Assembly: GCA_002439555.1 (NCBI GenBank) | Contig: DJOC01000018.1 | Span: forward strand, 12,510 to 18,672 | Direction of reading: 5' to 3' | DNA length: 6,163 bases | Source: Caryophanales bacterium UBA6448 | GTDB lineage: Bacteria; Bacillota_I; Bacilli_A; RF39; UBA660 | Part shown: positions 5,440 to 6,163 of the stretch, one piece after another | How the letters are laid out: each line of letters begins with the position of its first letter | How positions within the stretch are numbered: the stretch's first letter is position 1 | The notes under the pieces: model-generated | Told to the model about the DNA's origin: nothing | Databases searched by the model: none | Seen by the model: only the letters and a program-made list of their open reading frames with translations | Made by a program: the position numbers and the translations under genes

Positions 5440-6063
5440 ATGGAAATAATAACTATGAAAGAATTTCAAGATAAAAGTAATATTGAAATTATTAAAGAAC
5501 TTATGAAAAAAAATAAGGGATATATCACTTCTAAAGAACTTGATATGTTTGATTTACACAGAATGTATCTATCAATTATGCAGGATAAAGGTATTATAAA
5601 AAAGGTTGCACCTGGTATTTATATTGATGTTAATATTAAAAAAGATAATTATTATATTTTTGGTTTAAGTATGCCTAATGTAATATTTTCTCATATGACA
5701 GCTTTATATTTTCATGGATTATCTACAAAGATACCAAATTGTGTGTATGACATAACGGTAAAAAGAAGTTACAATAGTACTCATTTAAGAAAACATAATG
5801 TATTTTATGTTGATAATGATATTTATGAACTTGGTCTTACTGAAATAGAAACACCTATGGGTAATATAGTGAAAGTGTATGATATTGAAAGATGTATATG
5901 TGATATTATTAGATCTAAAAATAGAATGGACTTAAAACTAGTTAAAAGTTGTGTAAGAAAGTATATAAAAAGCAAAGACAAAGATTTTACAAAACTATCT
6001 TTGTATGCAGAAAAGCTTGGTATAAAGGAGGTGGTAATGAATTTTATCGATATGATGTGGTAG
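5440..6063 (+). CDS. abiEi: AbiEi-type antitoxin / autorepressor (type IV toxin-antitoxin family)
   Basis: The product has 207 residues, near the size of AbiEi proteins. It carries an N-terminal winged helix-turn-helix (about 15-63) with the family pattern of a short helix, GYITSKEL, then GIIKKVAPGIYID as the wing. The signature SHMTALYFHGL (84-94) and an ITVKRS strand follow. The C-terminal half (about 145-207) has the conserved DIERCICDII region and the helical YAEKLGIKEVV tail. In characterised AbiE systems this protein represses its own operon and counteracts the AbiEii nucleotidyltransferase toxin, giving phage abortive infection or plasmid stabilisation. Operator-like inverted repeats at its promoter support autoregulation. 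It stands alone after a tRNA operon, and the next gene begins 41 nt later with its own ribosome binding site. That is looser than the usual overlapping abiEi-abiEii arrangement, so a solitary AbiEi-like regulator is possible. Confidence 0.85.
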   Translation: MEIITMKEFQDKSNIEIIKELMKKNKGYITSKELDMFDLHRMYLSIMQDKGIIKKVAPGIYIDVNIKKDNYYIFGLSMPNVIFSHMTALYFHGLSTKIPNCVYDITVKRSYNSTHLRKHNVFYVDNDIYELGLTEIETPMGNIVKVYDIERCICDIIRSKNRMDLKLVKSCVRKYIKSKDKDFTKLSLYAEKLGIKEVVMNFIDMMW

Positions 6064-6092
6064 TAAAAATTATCTAAATTCTAAAGAAAAAT

Positions 6093-6098
6093 GGGAGG
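6093..6098 (+). promoter_or_regulatory. Ribosome binding site of the gene at the right edge
   Basis: GGGAGG (6093-6098) lies 6 nt before ATG 6105, a strong site at good spacing. I see no new promoter in the 41-nt gap, so the gene is probably co-transcribed with the AbiEi gene. Confidence 0.8.
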
Positions 6099-6104
6099 TT
6101 AAAA

Positions 6105-6163
6105 ATGAATCAAGATAAAATGCATTTAATTAATAAAATTTTTAATAATGAAACAATAAGAAC
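6105..6163 (+). CDS. Start of a gene cut by the window edge: AbiEii toxin or Bro-N/antirepressor-like protein
   Basis: Only 19 full codons are visible (MNQDKMHLINKIFNNETIR). Position directly after an AbiEi gene, on the same strand and likely the same transcript, predicts the AbiEii nucleotidyltransferase toxin. None of its catalytic motifs would yet be visible. The residues KIFNNETIR, with Thr possible next, also resemble the opening of Bro-N/antirepressor-type proteins, which often begin with a (L/I)FNN-x-x-IR block before a Trp. The evidence is too short to decide between them. The start itself is well supported by the Shine-Dalgarno site. Confidence 0.75.
   Translation, partial: MNQDKMHLINKIFNNETIR

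Overview
This is an AT-rich window with strong Shine-Dalgarno sites, a T-box leader, extended -10 promoters and U-tailed terminators. Together these point to a low-GC Gram-positive bacterium (Bacillota). Every Trp codon I checked in the long genes is TGG, and TGA is not used as a sense codon, so a Mycoplasma-type genetic code is unlikely. A host-associated Bacilli or Clostridia relative would fit, but that is inference.

Layout. Bases 1-204 hold the open 3' tail of an unidentified + strand gene. Its last codons overlap a textbook promoter (194-222) that drives an isoleucine T-box leader (about 229-445, specifier ATC at 325-327) and then ileS (462-3554). The ileS product is a 1030-residue, eukaryote-like (type 2) isoleucyl-tRNA synthetase. 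Its class I HIGH signature reads G-I-H-H, the swapped form linked to very high mupirocin resistance in other type 2 IleRS. A weak terminator overlaps the ileS stop codon. Next comes a GT4-type glycosyltransferase gene (3604-4806) whose extended -10 element sits so close to the ATG that the mRNA is probably leaderless.

Bases 4853-5218 are a compact tRNA operon, tRNA-Tyr(GTA), tRNA-Gln(TTG) and tRNA-Lys(TTT), with its own promoter and a good terminator. All three genes encode CCA.

After the tRNAs is about 220 bp of intergenic DNA holding a 17-bp palindrome and a possible remnant of a transposase C-terminus. Then comes an AbiEi-type antitoxin/repressor gene (5440-6063) whose promoter is bracketed by an inverted repeat that looks like an autoregulatory operator. 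A new gene starts at 6105 and leaves the window after 19 codons. By position it should be the AbiEii toxin, but its first residues look at least as much like a Bro-N/antirepressor start.

How the parts relate: the left two thirds is housekeeping translation (T-box, ileS, tRNAs) plus an envelope-type glycosyltransferase. The right end is an accessory module placed directly downstream of a tRNA operon. The two points most worth checking are the GIHH IleRS and the AbiEi operator with its uncertain partner gene.
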